A stretch of DNA of 64,000 nucleotides from Triglochin maritima (Eukaryota; Streptophyta; Magnoliopsida; Alismatales; Juncaginaceae). Shown here one piece after another: positions 1-11,785 of the stretch. Every line of letters starts with the position of its first letter. Position 1 is the stretch's first letter. Under the pieces are notes generated by a model, which was not told the origin of the DNA, made no database searches, and was given only the letters and a program-made list of their open reading frames with translations. The position numbers and the translations under genes were made by a program. The stretch is from NCBI GenBank assembly GCA_963682175.1, contig OY821787.1, forward strand, positions 22,112,501 to 22,176,500, in the 5' to 3' direction.

Positions 1-66
1 TCAATGTTGACTTCTTATTATATGACAATATTTGTGTACTTTGAAATGATTTCAGTACGTTGTAAT

Positions 67-2503
67 TGTAACATCCCCGAACAGCGGAAAATTTAAACTT
101 TTTAAATTAAGAGAAACACGTGGACAAACCATCAAGAGTGGGGACATTACTGAAAGAAATACATAATTAAGTCTGGTGCACCAGAATACAATACGAGTTT
201 GTCAAAAGAGTGATTACATTACAACACGAAACACAAGGTACATGTAATCACGACAACCTAAAAGTAGGCAGACGACAGGATCCAGTCCCAAAGTGCAATC
301 TCCCCCGGTCACCACCCGCCGGAACCTAACGCGGTCCTGAAAATAAACATAACAACAATGCCTGAGTTTCCATAAGGAAACCCCGTATGACAAGCTCACC
401 TATATGCCCTAACATACTAGTATAGCATGGCATTAAATACAAAGCAGTAAAACAACATTGCCACCAAGGGCCAAACCGGACATCCGTCCCGCGATCGTTC
501 CCGCTGCCACACAGGCCCTGCGGTCTACAATCGCCATCGCTGCCATACAGGCCTCACGGTCCGCAACATCGCCGTCGCCACACAGGCCGCACGGTTCAAC
601 CTCACCGCCGCCACACAGGTCGCACGGTCCAAACATCGGGTCTCCGTAGAGACCTACCGTAGGCACATACGGTCTAACGGACAATACGCAACACATCCCC
701 ACACGCGACTACACGAGCCAAGGGATCGGTGAGGATACGTTCGCACTTCCGCGCAAGGTAGAAATCAGATCTGAATACATCGTGGTCCACCACCACCACA
801 CCAACGGAGCCGTCGCTCAGGTCGGTCCATCAACTGGCGCCACACAGACCGCACGAGATATCACTCGATAGGTGCCCAATCGAGCTACCTGCCGGAACAC
901 ATCATCGGCAGTCCATCGCCGCAACCACACAGGCTACGCGCGATCCTCCCTGCCGCCACACAGACCGCACAGGGGCCCTACCGCCGCCACACAGGCCGCA
1001 CGACACGTGCAATAACTGCCATCAAGGCCAGTGGAACATATCCGCCACACAAGGCCAGACAATCGACAGATCCGAACCGAAGTCCGCAGGGTCAACGAGC
1101 TCCACGTGCAACACCAACTCCGGCTCCAACTGAGCAGGGTCGCGACCTCCGTCGCCGTCAATAGGCCGGTACCTCTCTGGACCTCCGTCGCCAAACCTGG
1201 CCGGTAGTCTCTGTGCCTCCGTAGCCATCGGCCGGTAGTCACTGCACCCGACAGCAGTTGCGTGTTGCTGAAGCAATGGGATCCGCAATCCCTCAGGCCG
1301 CTACTCTAACGCGAGTCAAACGATCCACCAGATATAGTCACGATCCATACATGGAAGTGACGCGTTCCGGACACCCACACTCTTCCACACGGCGGTCCCT
1401 GGGCAGGCACGCATAACGCGCCCACCGTCACCTCCCGGCTCACGCACAAGGCGAGGACACGGGTTTCCGTGGACAGAGTTGGCATCCTAAGTGGAACCAG
1501 GAATCCTGTCCTGTGCAAAACGGTCGACCGAAAGAGACACGGTCGACCGTTTTCCTCAAGGGAATTTGGTCAACCGAAGTGACAACCGGTCGACCGCTTC
1601 CACAAGGGAATCGGTCGACCGAAAGTGACAACTCGGTCGACCGTTTCCACAAGGGAATCGGTCGACCGAAGCGTCTGTCACGGTCGAACTATTTGCGCAA
1701 CACATAAACTCCAACGGTCTACCGAAGGTCTAAAACCGGTCGACCGAACGAGGTCAAAATTCGGAGTCTGGTCAACGCTCAAATCCAATCTATCGGTCGA
1801 CCGACTCAGGGGTATCGGTCGACCGAACACTTACAGGGTCAACCTAATATTTTCTATGTCATCAAACGGTCGACCGAAAACACTAGCATCCTACCGGTAC
1901 ACTCAAGTTCCGGTCGACCGAACGAGGGACGCGGTCGACCGAAACACGACAGACAGTGAAAATACACCACGATCGGTCGACCGTCCAAGGGACCAGGTCG
2001 ACCGACAGACGTCTTCAACCTCACGCCAGCCGAGGTTTTGACGTCGAAACTCGTCGCCGGCGAGGCCTCCGACCTCGCGCGACCGACCCCAACCTCACCC
2101 CAACGTGGGTGATCAACTAAGGCCTCTAATGCAAGAACTTGGCATACCTCTCTTTGAAGATCGACGAAGAACGCCGGACTTCACCGGAGCTCCAACGACG
2201 CCTCGATACCGCGACCTCACGCGCACCTCCTCGCACCACGCCACGCCCAGCACGCTCGCCTCACGCGCACCTCCACTGCTCGAGCACCACGAAGGAAGAG
2301 GAAGGAATGGGTGGAGAGGAGGAAATGAAGAAAGGAAGAAGGAAGGAAAAGAGAAGAAGAAACCCTTAAAACCCCTCTCTTGCTACAGTGCACGCCCCTT
2401 CACCTTCCCATGCAACTCCTGCCATTTACCTTCCCCATGCAAACCACACCTTAAACCTCCACTAAACCAAGCTTAACCCTAAACAAGGGTTAGGGACATA
2501 ACA
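67..2503 (-). repeat. TR-GAG LTR copy 1 (outer 3' LTR)
   Basis: This 2437-bp LTR starts TGTAACATCC and ends GACATAACA on the plus strand. It differs from copies 2 and 3 by a few scattered substitutions (for example near 316 and 4068), and copies 2 and 3 share the alternative bases. The LTR start on the minus strand carries a short inverted repeat around a telomere-like AACCCTAAA word (about 2475-2496). The many small open frames inside it are short and mutually overlapping, and I do not regard them as genes. Confidence 0.85.
1521..2004. repeat. CGGTCGACCG palindrome array in LTR copy 1
   Basis: There are fourteen exact GGTCGACCG words in 484 bp, plus decayed forms (GGTCAACCG near 1569, GGTCTACCG near 1716, CGGTCGAAC near 1681). 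Spacing is irregular, roughly 20-75 bp. Most copies continue as ACCGAA, giving a palindromic core TCGGTCGACCGA. Each contains a SalI site. The function is unknown; a protein-binding array is the simplest idea. Confidence 0.9.
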
Positions 2504-2516
2504 ATCCACCCTCCTT
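2504..2516 (-). other. Polypurine tract of TR-GAG (repeated at 6256-6268 and 9961-9973)
   Basis: The minus strand reads AAGGAGGGTGGAT directly before the LTR start TGTTATG. This is the expected plus-strand primer position. All three copies are identical. Confidence 0.8.
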
Positions 2517-2623
2517 AAAATGATTTCGTCCCCGAAATCGCGACAAGCTGCTCCTCGAAGCTCCAAGTCCTCCTTCCGAACTCCTCCGAGAAGATGGGAA
2601 ATACCAACCAAAACCAAACCATG

Positions 2624-3699
2624 CTAATAACAGGGCCTAAAAACAGATAAAGTACCTCCCGTTCCAGTGCGAGCGCCGCTCGCCTCCTCAGCCTGGATGG
2701 TGAAGACCCGTCCAGCTCTCCGATCCTGCTCTGGTCGTGCAACAGATCTGTCTGCTCCGCCTCTCCCTGCATCCGGGGGTCCGGATCTCCTGCTGGGTCC
2801 TCCTCGCCTCTGAGGGCACTCTCGGACAAAGTGTCCCTGCTGACCGCATCCTCGACAAGCTCCATTACGGAAGAAGCATTGCTGCCCGGGGTGGACTCCG
2901 CCACAAGCTCTGCATGCCTCAGGTCGGCCATAACTAACCTCCTCAGTACGGGGCCTCTTGCCCGAACTACCTCCCGAACGATCATCTGCGCGACCCTCCC
3001 GGTCTCTCTGCTGCCTCTGAGGTTCCTGATAGTTCTCCTGAATGTCCTGGTCGATGATAGTCGCAAACTTCACTGCATCCGCCAAGGTCTGCGGCATACT
3101 GTTGATCACCCGAGATCGAAGTGGCTGCCTCAGTCCCTTCACGAACTTCCTCGCCCGCTGCTCTGGGTCACACAAATCTCTGGGCAGTAACGCTCCAACG
3201 CGTTGAACCTGCTGATGTAGCTCGTCAGAGTCATCTCCCTCTGCTCCAGCGACATAAACTCCTCCCTCTTCTGTTCCCTGACATGCTGGGGAAAGTACTG
3301 CTCATGGAAAACCTCTAAGAACTCCTCCCAGCTGACATCCACCCGGTCGTCAAACAACACCGTGGACGTGGACCTCCACCAGTTGGCGGCCTCGCCATCA
3401 AACACATAGGTGGCCAGCTCAACCATCCTCTCTGCTGCGACTCCAATCGCGCGGAAGATCTTCTCCATCCTGAAGATCCAGTCCTCCGCAACCTCTGGGG
3501 CCCTCCTGCCATCGAAAGTCGGCGGGTGCTGACGCATGAACCGATCGTGCTCCGCTCCCACCCCGCCCTGAGCGCTCTGAGCTGCATGTCGCTCCAGACA
3601 CTCGCCCAACCTGTCCCAGTTGGCGCCTCCTGTGTCGCCACTAGAATCGCGACCATGCGGGGAACTCCGCACACGTCTAGGGGCCATCTGGAACATCAA
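2624..3699 (-). pseudogene. gag, copy 1, frameshifted (retrotransposon capsid and zinc-knuckle protein)
   Basis: Gag would form the particle that packages element RNA. The first frame (3699 down to 3139, 186 aa) holds the Ty3/gypsy gag core, with VAEDWIFRMEKIF, NWWRS and SRFNALERYCP. A second frame (3175 down to 2624) continues it with EQRARKFVKGLR, then two zinc knuckles, CRACGGVHPGQQC and CRGCGQQGHFVREC. The frames join at about 3150-3190, where one base appears to be missing. The reading ends after RVFTIQAEEA, the point where gag normally passes into protease, so pol has been removed cleanly. Copy 2 carries the same shift. A long overlapping minus-strand frame (2515-3066) encodes nothing recognisable and is treated as a shadow. 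Confidence 0.8.
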
Positions 3700-3803
3700 T
3701 AAAACTAATCAGCAATGCATGCATGATCTACTACAAGAAATGCCATAATCAAACAATACTACTCGCAAGGGTGGTTTCTTCGAGAGAATGCACAGGAACC
3801 GAC

Positions 3804-3816
3804 CGCTCTGATACCA
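3804..3816 (-). other. Primer-binding site, tRNA-iMet (TR-GAG copy 1)
   Basis: The minus strand reads TGGTATCAGAGCG two bases downstream of the LTR end. This is the standard plant initiator-Met tRNA primer site. Confidence 0.85.
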
Positions 3817-3818
3817 AT

Positions 3819-6255
3819 TGTAACATCCCCGAACAGCGGAAAATTTAAACTTTTTAAATTAAGAGAAACACGTGGACAAACCATCAAGAGTGGGGACATT
3901 ACTGAAAGAAATACATAATTAAGTCTGGTGCACCAGAATACAATACGAGTTTGTCAAAAGAGTGATTACATTACAACACGAAACACAAGGTACATGTAAT
4001 CACGACAACCTAAAAGTAGGCAGACGACAGGATCCAGTCCCAAAGTGCAATCTCCCTCGGTCACCACCCGCCGGAACCTAACGCGGTCCTGAAAATAAAC
4101 ATAACAACAATGCTTGAGTTTCCATAAGGAAACCCCGTATGACAAGCTCACCTATATGCCCTAACATACCAGTATAGCATGGCATTAAATACAAAGCAGT
4201 AAAACAACATTGCCACCAAGGGCCAAACCGGACATCCGTCCCGCGATCGTTCCCGCTGCCACACAGGCCCCGCGGTCTACAATCGCCACCGCTGCCATAC
4301 AGGCCTCACGGTCCGCAACATCGCCGTCGCCACACAGGTCGCACGGTTCAACCTCACCGCCGCCACACAGGCCGCACGGTCCAAACATCGGGTCTCCGTA
4401 GAGACCTACCGTAGGCACATACGGTCTAACGGACAATACGCAACACATCCCCACACGCGACTACACGAGCCAAGGGATCGGTGAGGATACGTTCGCACTT
4501 CCGCGCAAGGTAGAAATCAGATCTGAATACATCGTGGTCCACCACCACCACACCAACGGAGCCGTCGCTCAGGTCGGTCCATCAACCGGCGCCACACAGA
4601 CCGCACGAGATATCACTCGATAGGTGCCCAATCGAGCTACCTGCTGGAACACATCATCGGCAGTCCATCGCCGCAACCACACAGGCTACGCGCGATCCTC
4701 CCTGCCGCCACACAGACCGCACAAGGGCCCTACCGCCGCCACACAGGCCGCACGGCACGTGCAATAACTGCCATCAAGGCCAGTCGAACATATCCGCCAC
4801 ACAAGGCCAGACAATCGACAGATCCGAACCGAAGTCCGCAGGGTCAACGAGCTCCACGTGCAACACCAACTCCGGCTCCAACTGAGCAGGGTCGCGACCT
4901 CCGTCGCCGTCAATAGGCCGGTACCTCTCTGGACCTCCGTCGCCAAACCTGGCCGGTAGTCTCTGTGCCTCCGTAGCCATCGGCCGGTAGTCACTGCACC
5001 CGACAGCAGTTGCGTGTTGCTGAAGCAATGGGATCCGCAATCCCTCAGGCCGCTACTCTAACGCGAGTCAAACGATCCACCAGATATAGTCACGATCCAT
5101 ACATGGAAGTGACGCGTTCCGGACACCCACACTCTTCCACACGGCGGTCCCTGGGCAGGCACGCATAACGCGCCCACCGTCACCTCCCGGCTCACGCACA
5201 AGGCGAGGACACGGGTTTCCGTGGACAGAGTTGGCATCCTAAGTGGAACCAGGAATCCTGTCCTGTGCAAAACGGTCGACCGAAAGAGACACGGTCGACC
5301 GTTTTCCTCAAGGGAATTTGGTCAACCGAAGTGACAACCGGTCGACCGCTTCCACAAGGGAATCGGTCGACCGAAAGTGACAACTCGGTCGACCGTTTCC
5401 ACAAGGGAATCGGTCGACCGAAGCGTCTGTCACGGTCGAACTATTTGCGCAACACATAAACTCCAACGGTCTACCGAAGGTCTAAAACCGGTCGACCGAA
5501 CGAGGTCAAAATTCGGAGTCTGGTCAACGCTCAAATCCAATCTATCGGTCGACCGACTCAGGGGTATCGGTCGACCGAACACTTACAGGGTCAACCTAAT
5601 ATTTTCTATGTCATCAAACGGTCGACCGAAAACACTAGCATCCTACCGGTACACTCAAGTTCCGGTCGACCGAACGAGGGACGCGGTCGACCGAAACACG
5701 ACAGACAGTGAAAATACACCACGATCGGTCGACCGTCCAAGGGACCAGGTCGACCGACAGACGTCTTCAACCTCACGCCAGCCGAGGTTTTGACGTCGAA
5801 ACTCGTCGCCGGCGAGGCCTCCGACCTCGCGCGACCGACCCCAACCTCACCCCAACGTGGGTGATCAACTAAGGCCTCTAATGCAAGAACTTGGCATACC
5901 TCTCTTTGAAGATCGACGAAGAACGCCGGACTTCACCGGAGCTCCAACGACGCCTCGATACCGCGACCTCACGCGCACCTCCTCGCACCACGCCACGCCC
6001 AGCACGCTCGCCTCACGCGCACCTCCACTGCTCGAGCACCACGAAGGAAGAGGAAGGAATGGGTGGAGAGGAGGAAATGAAGAAAGGAAGAAGGAAGGAA
6101 AAGAGAAGAAGAAACCCTTAAAACCCCTCTCTTGCTACAGTGCACGCCCCTTCACCTTCCCATGCAACTCCTGCCATTTACCTTCCCCATGCAAACCACA
6201 CCTTAAACCTCCACTAAACCAAGCTTAACCCTAAACAAGGGTTAGGGACATAACA
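3819..6255 (-). repeat. TR-GAG LTR copy 2 (shared middle LTR)
   Basis: This LTR has the same 2437-bp length as copy 1 and the same termini. It is the 5' LTR of the left unit and the 3' LTR of the right unit. No target-site duplication separates the units, so they were joined by recombination and not by separate insertion. Confidence 0.85.
5273..5756. repeat. CGGTCGACCG palindrome array in LTR copy 2
   Basis: The array has the same arrangement and length as in copy 1: fourteen exact GGTCGACCG words with the same spacing. Confidence 0.9.
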
Positions 6256-6375
6256 ATCCACCCTCCTTAAAATGATTTCGTCCCCGAAATCGCGACAAGC
6301 TGCTCCTCGAAGCTCCAAGTCCTCCTTCCGAACTCCTCCGAGAAGATGGGAAATACCAACCAAAACCAAACCATG

Positions 6376-7451
6376 CTAATAACAGGGCCTAAAAACAGAT
6401 AAAGTACCTCCCGTTCCAGTGCGAGCGCCGCTCGCCTCCTCAGCCTGGATGGTGAAGACCCGTCCAGCTCTCCGATCCTGCTCTGGTCGTGCAACAGATC
6501 TGTCTGCTCCGCCTCTCCCTGCATCCGGGGGTCCGGATCTCCTGCTGGGTCCTCCTCGCCTCTGAGGGCACTCTCGGACAAAGTGTCCCTGCTGACCGCA
6601 TCCTCGACAAGCTCCATTACGGAAGAAGCATTGCTGCCCGGGGTGGACTCCGCCACAAGCTCTGCATGCCTCAGGTCGGCCATAACTAACCTCCTCAGTA
6701 CGGGGCCTCTTGCCCGAACTACCTCCCGAACGATCATCTGCGCGACCCTCCCGGTCTCTCTGCTGCCTCTGAGGTTCCTGATAGTTCTCCTGAATGTCCT
6801 GGTCGATGATAGTCGCAAACTTCACTGCATCCGCCAAGGTCTGCGGCATACTGTTGATCACCCGAGATCGAAGTGGCTGCCTCAGTCCCTTCACGAACTT
6901 CCTCGCCCGCTGCTCTGGGTCACACAAATCTCTGGGCAGTAACGCTCCAACGCGTTGAACCTGCTGATGTAGCTCGTCAGAGTCATCTCCCTCTGCTCCA
7001 GCGACATAAACTCCTCCCTCTTCTGTTCCCTGACATGCTGGGGAAAGTACTGCTCATGGAAAACCTCTAAGAACTCCTCCCAGCTGACATCCACCCGGTC
7101 GTCAAACAACACCGTGGACGTGGACCTCCACCAGTTGGCGGCCTCGCCATCAAACACATAGGTGGCCAGCTCAACCATCCTCTCTGCTGCGACTCCAATC
7201 GCGCGGAAGATCTTCTCCATCCTGAAGATCCAGTCCTCCGCAACCTCTGGGGCCCTCCTGCCATCGAAAGTCGGCGGGTGCTGACGCATGAACCGATCGT
7301 GCTCCGCTCCCACCCCGCCCTGAGCGCTCTGAGCTGCATGTCGCTCCAGACACTCGCCCAACCTGTCCCAGTTGGCGCCTCCTGTGTCGCCACTAGAATC
7401 GCGACCATGCGGGGAACTCCGCACACGTCTAGGGGCCATCTGGAACATCAA
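6376..7451 (-). pseudogene. gag, copy 2, same frameshift as copy 1
   Basis: The translated frames match those of the copy at 2624-3699 residue for residue, including the frame change at about 6902-6942 and both zinc knuckles. An identical lesion in both copies means the tandem arose after the frameshift, or that one copy converted the other. Confidence 0.8.
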
Positions 7452-7555
7452 TAAAACTAATCAGCAATGCATGCATGATCTACTACAAGAAATGCCATAA
7501 TCAAACAATACTACTCGCAAGGGTGGTTTCTTCGAGAGAATGCACAGGAACCGAC

Positions 7556-7568
7556 CGCTCTGATACCA
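7556..7568 (-). other. Primer-binding site, tRNA-iMet (TR-GAG copy 2)
   Basis: The sequence and 2-bp spacing to the LTR are the same as at 3804-3816. Confidence 0.85.
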
Positions 7569-7570
7569 AT

Positions 7571-9960
7571 TGTAACATCCCCGAACAGCGGAAAATTTAA
7601 ACTTTTTAAATTAAGAGAAACACGTGGACAAACCATCAAGAGTGGGGACATTACTGAAAGAAATACATAATTAAGTCTGGTGCACCAGAATACAATACGA
7701 GTTTGTCAAAAGAGTGATTACATTACAACACGAAACACAAGGTACATGTAATCACGACAACCTAAAAGTAGGCAGACGACAGGATCCAGTCCCAAAGTGC
7801 AATCTCCCTCGGTCACCACCCGCCGGAACCTAACGCGGTCCTGAAAATAAACATAACAACAATGCTTGAGTTTCCATAAGGAAACCCCGTATGACAAGCT
7901 CACCTATATGCCCTAACATACCAGTATAGCATGGCATTAAATACAAAGCAGTAAAACAACATTGCCACCAAGGGCCAAACCGGACATCCGTCCCGCGATC
8001 GTTCCCGCTGCCACACAGGCCCCGCGGTCTACAATCGCCACCGCTGCCATACAGGCCTCACGGTCCGCAACATCGCCGTCGCCACACAGGTCGCACGGTT
8101 CAACCTCACCGCCGCCACACAGGCCGCACGGTCCAAACATCGGGTCTCCGTAGAGACCTACCGTAGGCACATACGGTCTAACGGACAATACGCAACACAT
8201 CCCCACACGCGACTACACGAGCCAAGGGATCGGTGAGGATACGTTCGCACTTCCGCGCAAGGTAGAAATCAGATCTGAATACATCGTGGTCCACCACCAC
8301 CACACCAACGGAGCCGTCGCTCAGGTCGGTCCATCAACCGGCGCCACACAGACCGCACGAGATATCACTCGATAGGTGCCCAATCGAGCTACCTGCTGGA
8401 ACACATCATCGGCAGTCCATCGCCGCAACCACACAGGCTACGCGCGATCCTCCCTGCCGCCACACAGACCGCACAAGGGCCCTACCGCCGCCACACAGGC
8501 CGCACGGCACGTGCAATAACTGCCATCAAGGCCAGTCGAACATATCCGCCACACAAGGCCAGACAATCGACAGATCCGAACCGAAGTCCGCAGGGTCAAC
8601 GAGCTCCACGTGCAACACCAACTCCGGCTCCAACTAAGCAGGGTCGCGACCTCCGTCGCCGTCAATAGGCCGGTACCTCTCTGGACCTCCGTCGCCAAAC
8701 CTGGCCGGTAGTCTCTGTGCCTCCGTAGCCATCGGCCGGTAGTCACTGCACCCGACAGCAGTTGCGTGTTGCTGAAGCAATGGGATCCGCAATCCCTCAG
8801 GCCGCTACTCTAACGCGAGTCAAACGATCCACCAGATATAGTCACGATCCATACATGGAAGTGACGCGTTCCGGACACCCACACTCTTCCACACGGCGGT
8901 CCCTGGGCAGGCACGCATAACGCGCCCACCGTCACCTCCCGGCTCACGCACAAGGCGAGGACACGGGTTTCCGTGGACAGAGTTGGCATCCTAAGTGGAA
9001 CCAGGAATCCTGTCCTGTGCAAAACGGTCGACCGAAAGAGACACGGTCGACCGTTTTCCTCAAGGGAATTCGGTCAACCGAAGTGACAACCGGTCGACCG
9101 CTTCCACAAGGGAATCGGTCGACCGAAGCGTCTGTCACGGTCGAACTATTTGCGCAACACATAAATTCCAACGGTCTACCGAAGGTCTAAAACCGGTCGA
9201 CCGAACGAGGTCAAAATCCGGAGTCTGGTCAACACTCAAATCCAATCTATCGGTCGACCGACTCAGGGGTATCGGTCGACCGAACACTTACAGGGTCAAC
9301 CTAATATTTTCTATGTCATCAAACGGTCGACCGAAAACACTAGCATCCTACCGGTACACTCAAGTTCCGGTCGACCGAACGAGGGACGCGGTCGACCGAA
9401 ACACGACAGACAATGAAAATACACCACGATCGGTCGACCGTCCAAGGGACCCGGTCGACCGACAGACGTCTTCAACCTCGCGCCAGCCGAGGTTTTGACG
9501 TCGAAACTCGTCGCCGGCGAGGCCTCCGACCTCGCGCGACCGACCCCAACCTCACCCCAACGTGGGTGATCAACTAAGGCCTCTAATGCAAGAACTTGGC
9601 ATACCTCTCTTTGAAGATCGACGAAGAACGCCGGACTTCACCAGAGCTCCAACGACGCCTCGATACCGCGACCTCACGCGCACCTCCTCGCACCACGCCA
9701 CGCCCAGCACGCTCGCCTCACGCGCACCTCCACTGCTCGAGCACCACGAAGGAAGAGGAAGGAATGGGTGGAGAGGAGGAAATGAAGAAAGGAAGAAGGA
9801 AGGAAAAGAGAAGAAGAAACCCTTAAAACCCCTCTCTTGCTACAGTGCACGCCCCTTCACCTTCCCATGCAACTCCTGCCATTTACCTTCCCCATGCAAA
9901 CCACACCTTAAACCTCCACTAAACCAAGCTTAACCCTAAACAAGGGTTAGGGACATAACA
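7571..9960 (-). repeat. TR-GAG LTR copy 3, with 47-bp array contraction
   Basis: This LTR is 2390 bp, 47 bp shorter than its partners. The missing piece is one array unit lying between two direct copies of TTCCACAAGGGAATCGG. Otherwise it follows copy 2 closely. Confidence 0.85.
9025..9461. repeat. CGGTCGACCG palindrome array in LTR copy 3 (contracted)
   Basis: This is the same array with two palindromes fewer, because of the 47-bp deletion near 9120. The last spacer also differs slightly: gacccggtcg here against gaccaggtcg in the other copies. Confidence 0.9.
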
Positions 9961-10080
9961 ATCCACCCTCCTTAAAATGATTTCGTCCCCGAAATCGCGA
10001 CAAGCTGCTCCTCGAAGCTCCAAGTCCTCCTTCCGAACTCCTCCGAGAAGATGGGAAATACCAACCAAAACCAAACCATG

Positions 10081-10221
10081 CTAATAACAGGGCCTAAAAA
10101 CAGATAAAGTACCTCCCGTTCCAGTGCGAGCGCCGCTCGCCTCCTCAGCCTGGATGGTGAAGACCCGTCCAGCTCTCCGATCCTACTCTGGTCGTGCAAC
10201 AGATCTGTCTGCTCCGCCTCT
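10081..10221 (-). pseudogene. gag, third copy, C-terminal stub
   Basis: Only the last ~47 codons of the TR-GAG gag remain. Identity with the other copies ends at 10221 in the word CTCCGCCTCT, after which the sequence is unrelated. Confidence 0.75.
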
Positions 10222-10664
10222 TCAAAAGAATTATCAAAAAACAACACCAAGTTACCAACCCACAAAAAGAAACATCCAAAATGACCCAAAAGTGGTAGCA
10301 AAAGGTTACAAAAGGCAATTAAGACACCGAACCTGCGACAGAGGAGTGAAGCAATTAGCTAAAGTTGAGTATTGGTTTGCCAAACGCCGTAGTGGAGGGG
10401 AGAGAGGAGGAGGAGTCGGCGAGGCGAGGGAGGTGTGTTTTTCCATAAGAGAATGTGTGAAATTCTAATGTTGCCCCCGTTGGGTTCAAGGAATTGCTGG
10501 AAGGGGACCGGCTTATACAGGGCACTCCTTAATTGGAATTCAAATGCCGACTTCCACTCCAGTCCTGCTCTTGACTGGTTTCCGTTTCTTTGACTTCCTC
10601 TTTTTTTTCTTTTTCTTTTTTTACAATGCAAATTCCGGTGGTTTTTTATGGTAAGGCTGAAAAC
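10222..10664 (-). other. Non-element flank; possible 5' end of a truncated host transcription unit
   Basis: This stretch is unlike the surrounding elements. On the minus strand it shows CCAATTAAGG and a TATA-like CTGTATAAGCC near 10508-10535, then a long CT-rich leader (about 10390-10440), the composition of a plant 5' UTR. A minus-strand frame reads through it into the gag stub. A host promoter and leader cut by the array is an inference; a decayed repeat is equally possible. Confidence 0.3.
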
Positions 10665-10667
10665 TAA

Positions 10668-11116
10668 GGCTGCGTTTGGATGTGTGGTTGTCTATTTTGA
10701 TTCTTGTGAAACAACACTGTTTAAAATCAATGCACATCCAAACACCTACTGATTCTCTGTAACCTTTAAATCTGATTTCTACTGGATTTTCGTTTTTACA
10801 CTGAAAAACCAGAAACACCTCAGACCTGTTTTTCGTTGTTTCTCACTGTAGCACATGTTGTCCAATCAATAAAGACCCTAGATTTTAGCTTAATTACTGA
10901 AATTACCCTAGATGTAACCCTTGAGCAGAGGTACAAGATGGGTCTTTCGGTCTTTGGTGCTGATTTGACCTTTTTGGTTTCTTAAGAAACCAAAACATCC
11001 AAACAATGCACTGATTTACTTAAGAAAACATGACAAAAACATATACTGTAGCAACTATTAGTTTCTCTCTAGTTTTTCAAAAATCAATCACCAAATTCAC
11101 ACATCCAAACGCAGCC
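10668..11116. mobile_element. Tourist-like (PIF/Harbinger) MITE
   Basis: This 449-bp element has 19-bp perfect terminal inverted repeats (GGCTGCGTTTGGATGTGTG) and a 3-bp TAA duplication at 10665-10667 and 11117-11119. TIR type, TAA target and length all fit Tourist-like MITEs. It has no coding capacity. Partial copies of the ACATCCAAAC motif recur inside, near 10735 and 10997. Confidence 0.85.
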
Positions 11117-11119
11117 TAA

Positions 11120-11523
11120 GTGGCTTGTTTGTATAACAAATACGAATACACTTTTTTTCGTTTTCATAATTATCATCATATATGAAGTTAAATGTATGCG
11201 GAGGACAATTCGATACAAAAGTAAATTAAATGTTATTTTCTGAAATTGTAAATTTACGAAATTACATTTAAATTTAAAAATCGGAAAATATTAATTGATA
11301 TTTTATCATGTATACACTTAGCGCTATCACTACCACATATGTTACCACTAGGTATCATATGTTTAGTGACAAAAGAAATTCCAAGCTTTAAGTGCCAGTG
11401 GTATCATCTGGATCATAGTTTGTGGAATATCAACTTAATTTAATTTGTTAAAAGGAAATAAAGTTTCGGTATGCATCCAAATTTGCTCTACGGAAGCAAA
11501 TGGAACCATATGGAGGGGGAGTC
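11120..11523. other. AT-rich spacer, nothing recognised
   Basis: No reading frame, terminal repeat or RNA gene stands out between the MITE and the copia LTR. Confidence 0.5.
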
Positions 11524-11528
11524 TTTAC

Positions 11529-11779
11529 TGTTGATTTTGATACAACGAAAAAAATGAGTTTATTTGTCTGGTTTTGTGTATATATTGCTATATGGTAAGA
11601 TTACATGAATGATTTATATATAGTGTTTAAATCTAGCTGTTTGAGCTTGCCAATTTGAGAGTCCGAGATTGTGGTTGATTTGTTGCTCTAAGGAAAGTAT
11701 GCTATGATGAGGATCTTCTGAGCTGGATTGATCTTCTGAGATGCATTGATTTGCTTCTTTACTTGGTATATTTTCAACA
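11529..11779 (-). repeat. C1 3' LTR
   Basis: This 251-bp TG..CA LTR has a TATA-like TATATATAAA on the minus strand at 11613-11622. The adjoining purine tract TTTAGGGGGCG (11780-11790) is the PPT. Confidence 0.85.
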
Positions 11780-11785
11780 CGCCCC

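Larger units (their letters stand above)
67..10221 (-). mobile_element. Tandem gag-only gypsy retrotransposon (TR-GAG type): three LTRs, two complete interiors
   Basis: The same 3752-bp unit starts at 67, 3819 and 7571. Read on the minus strand, each LTR runs from TGTTATGTCC to GGGGATGTTACA, is followed 2 bp later by a tRNA-iMet primer site, then a gag ORF, then a purine tract with the Del/Tekay-like end TTTCGGGGACGAAAT. No protease, RT, RNase H or integrase is present. A gag-only interior between very long LTRs fits the known non-autonomous TR-GAG class. Three LTRs around two interiors is expected from unequal recombination between LTRs. The right end stops abruptly at about 10221, inside a third gag. 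The left end has the outer flank gtaat, but truncation on the right prevents a TSD test. Confidence 0.85.

Noticed and set aside
1521..2004. Palindrome array as a CRISPR
   Set aside because: The repeat is only ~10 bp, spacing is irregular, spacers are not unique across copies, and the context is a plant LTR.
1513..2041. Plus-strand frames rich in VDR through the palindrome array
   Set aside because: The repeated residues come from the DNA palindrome read in frame. There is no coding signature.
2475..2496. AACCCTAAA words as telomeric repeat
   Set aside because: Single words inside an LTR; there is no tandem TTTAGGG array.
2515..3066. Long minus-strand frame (183 aa) overlapping gag, and its copy at 6267-6818
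   Set aside because: No motif. It overlaps the zinc-knuckle frame of gag and is explained as an antisense-free shadow in GC-rich coding sequence.
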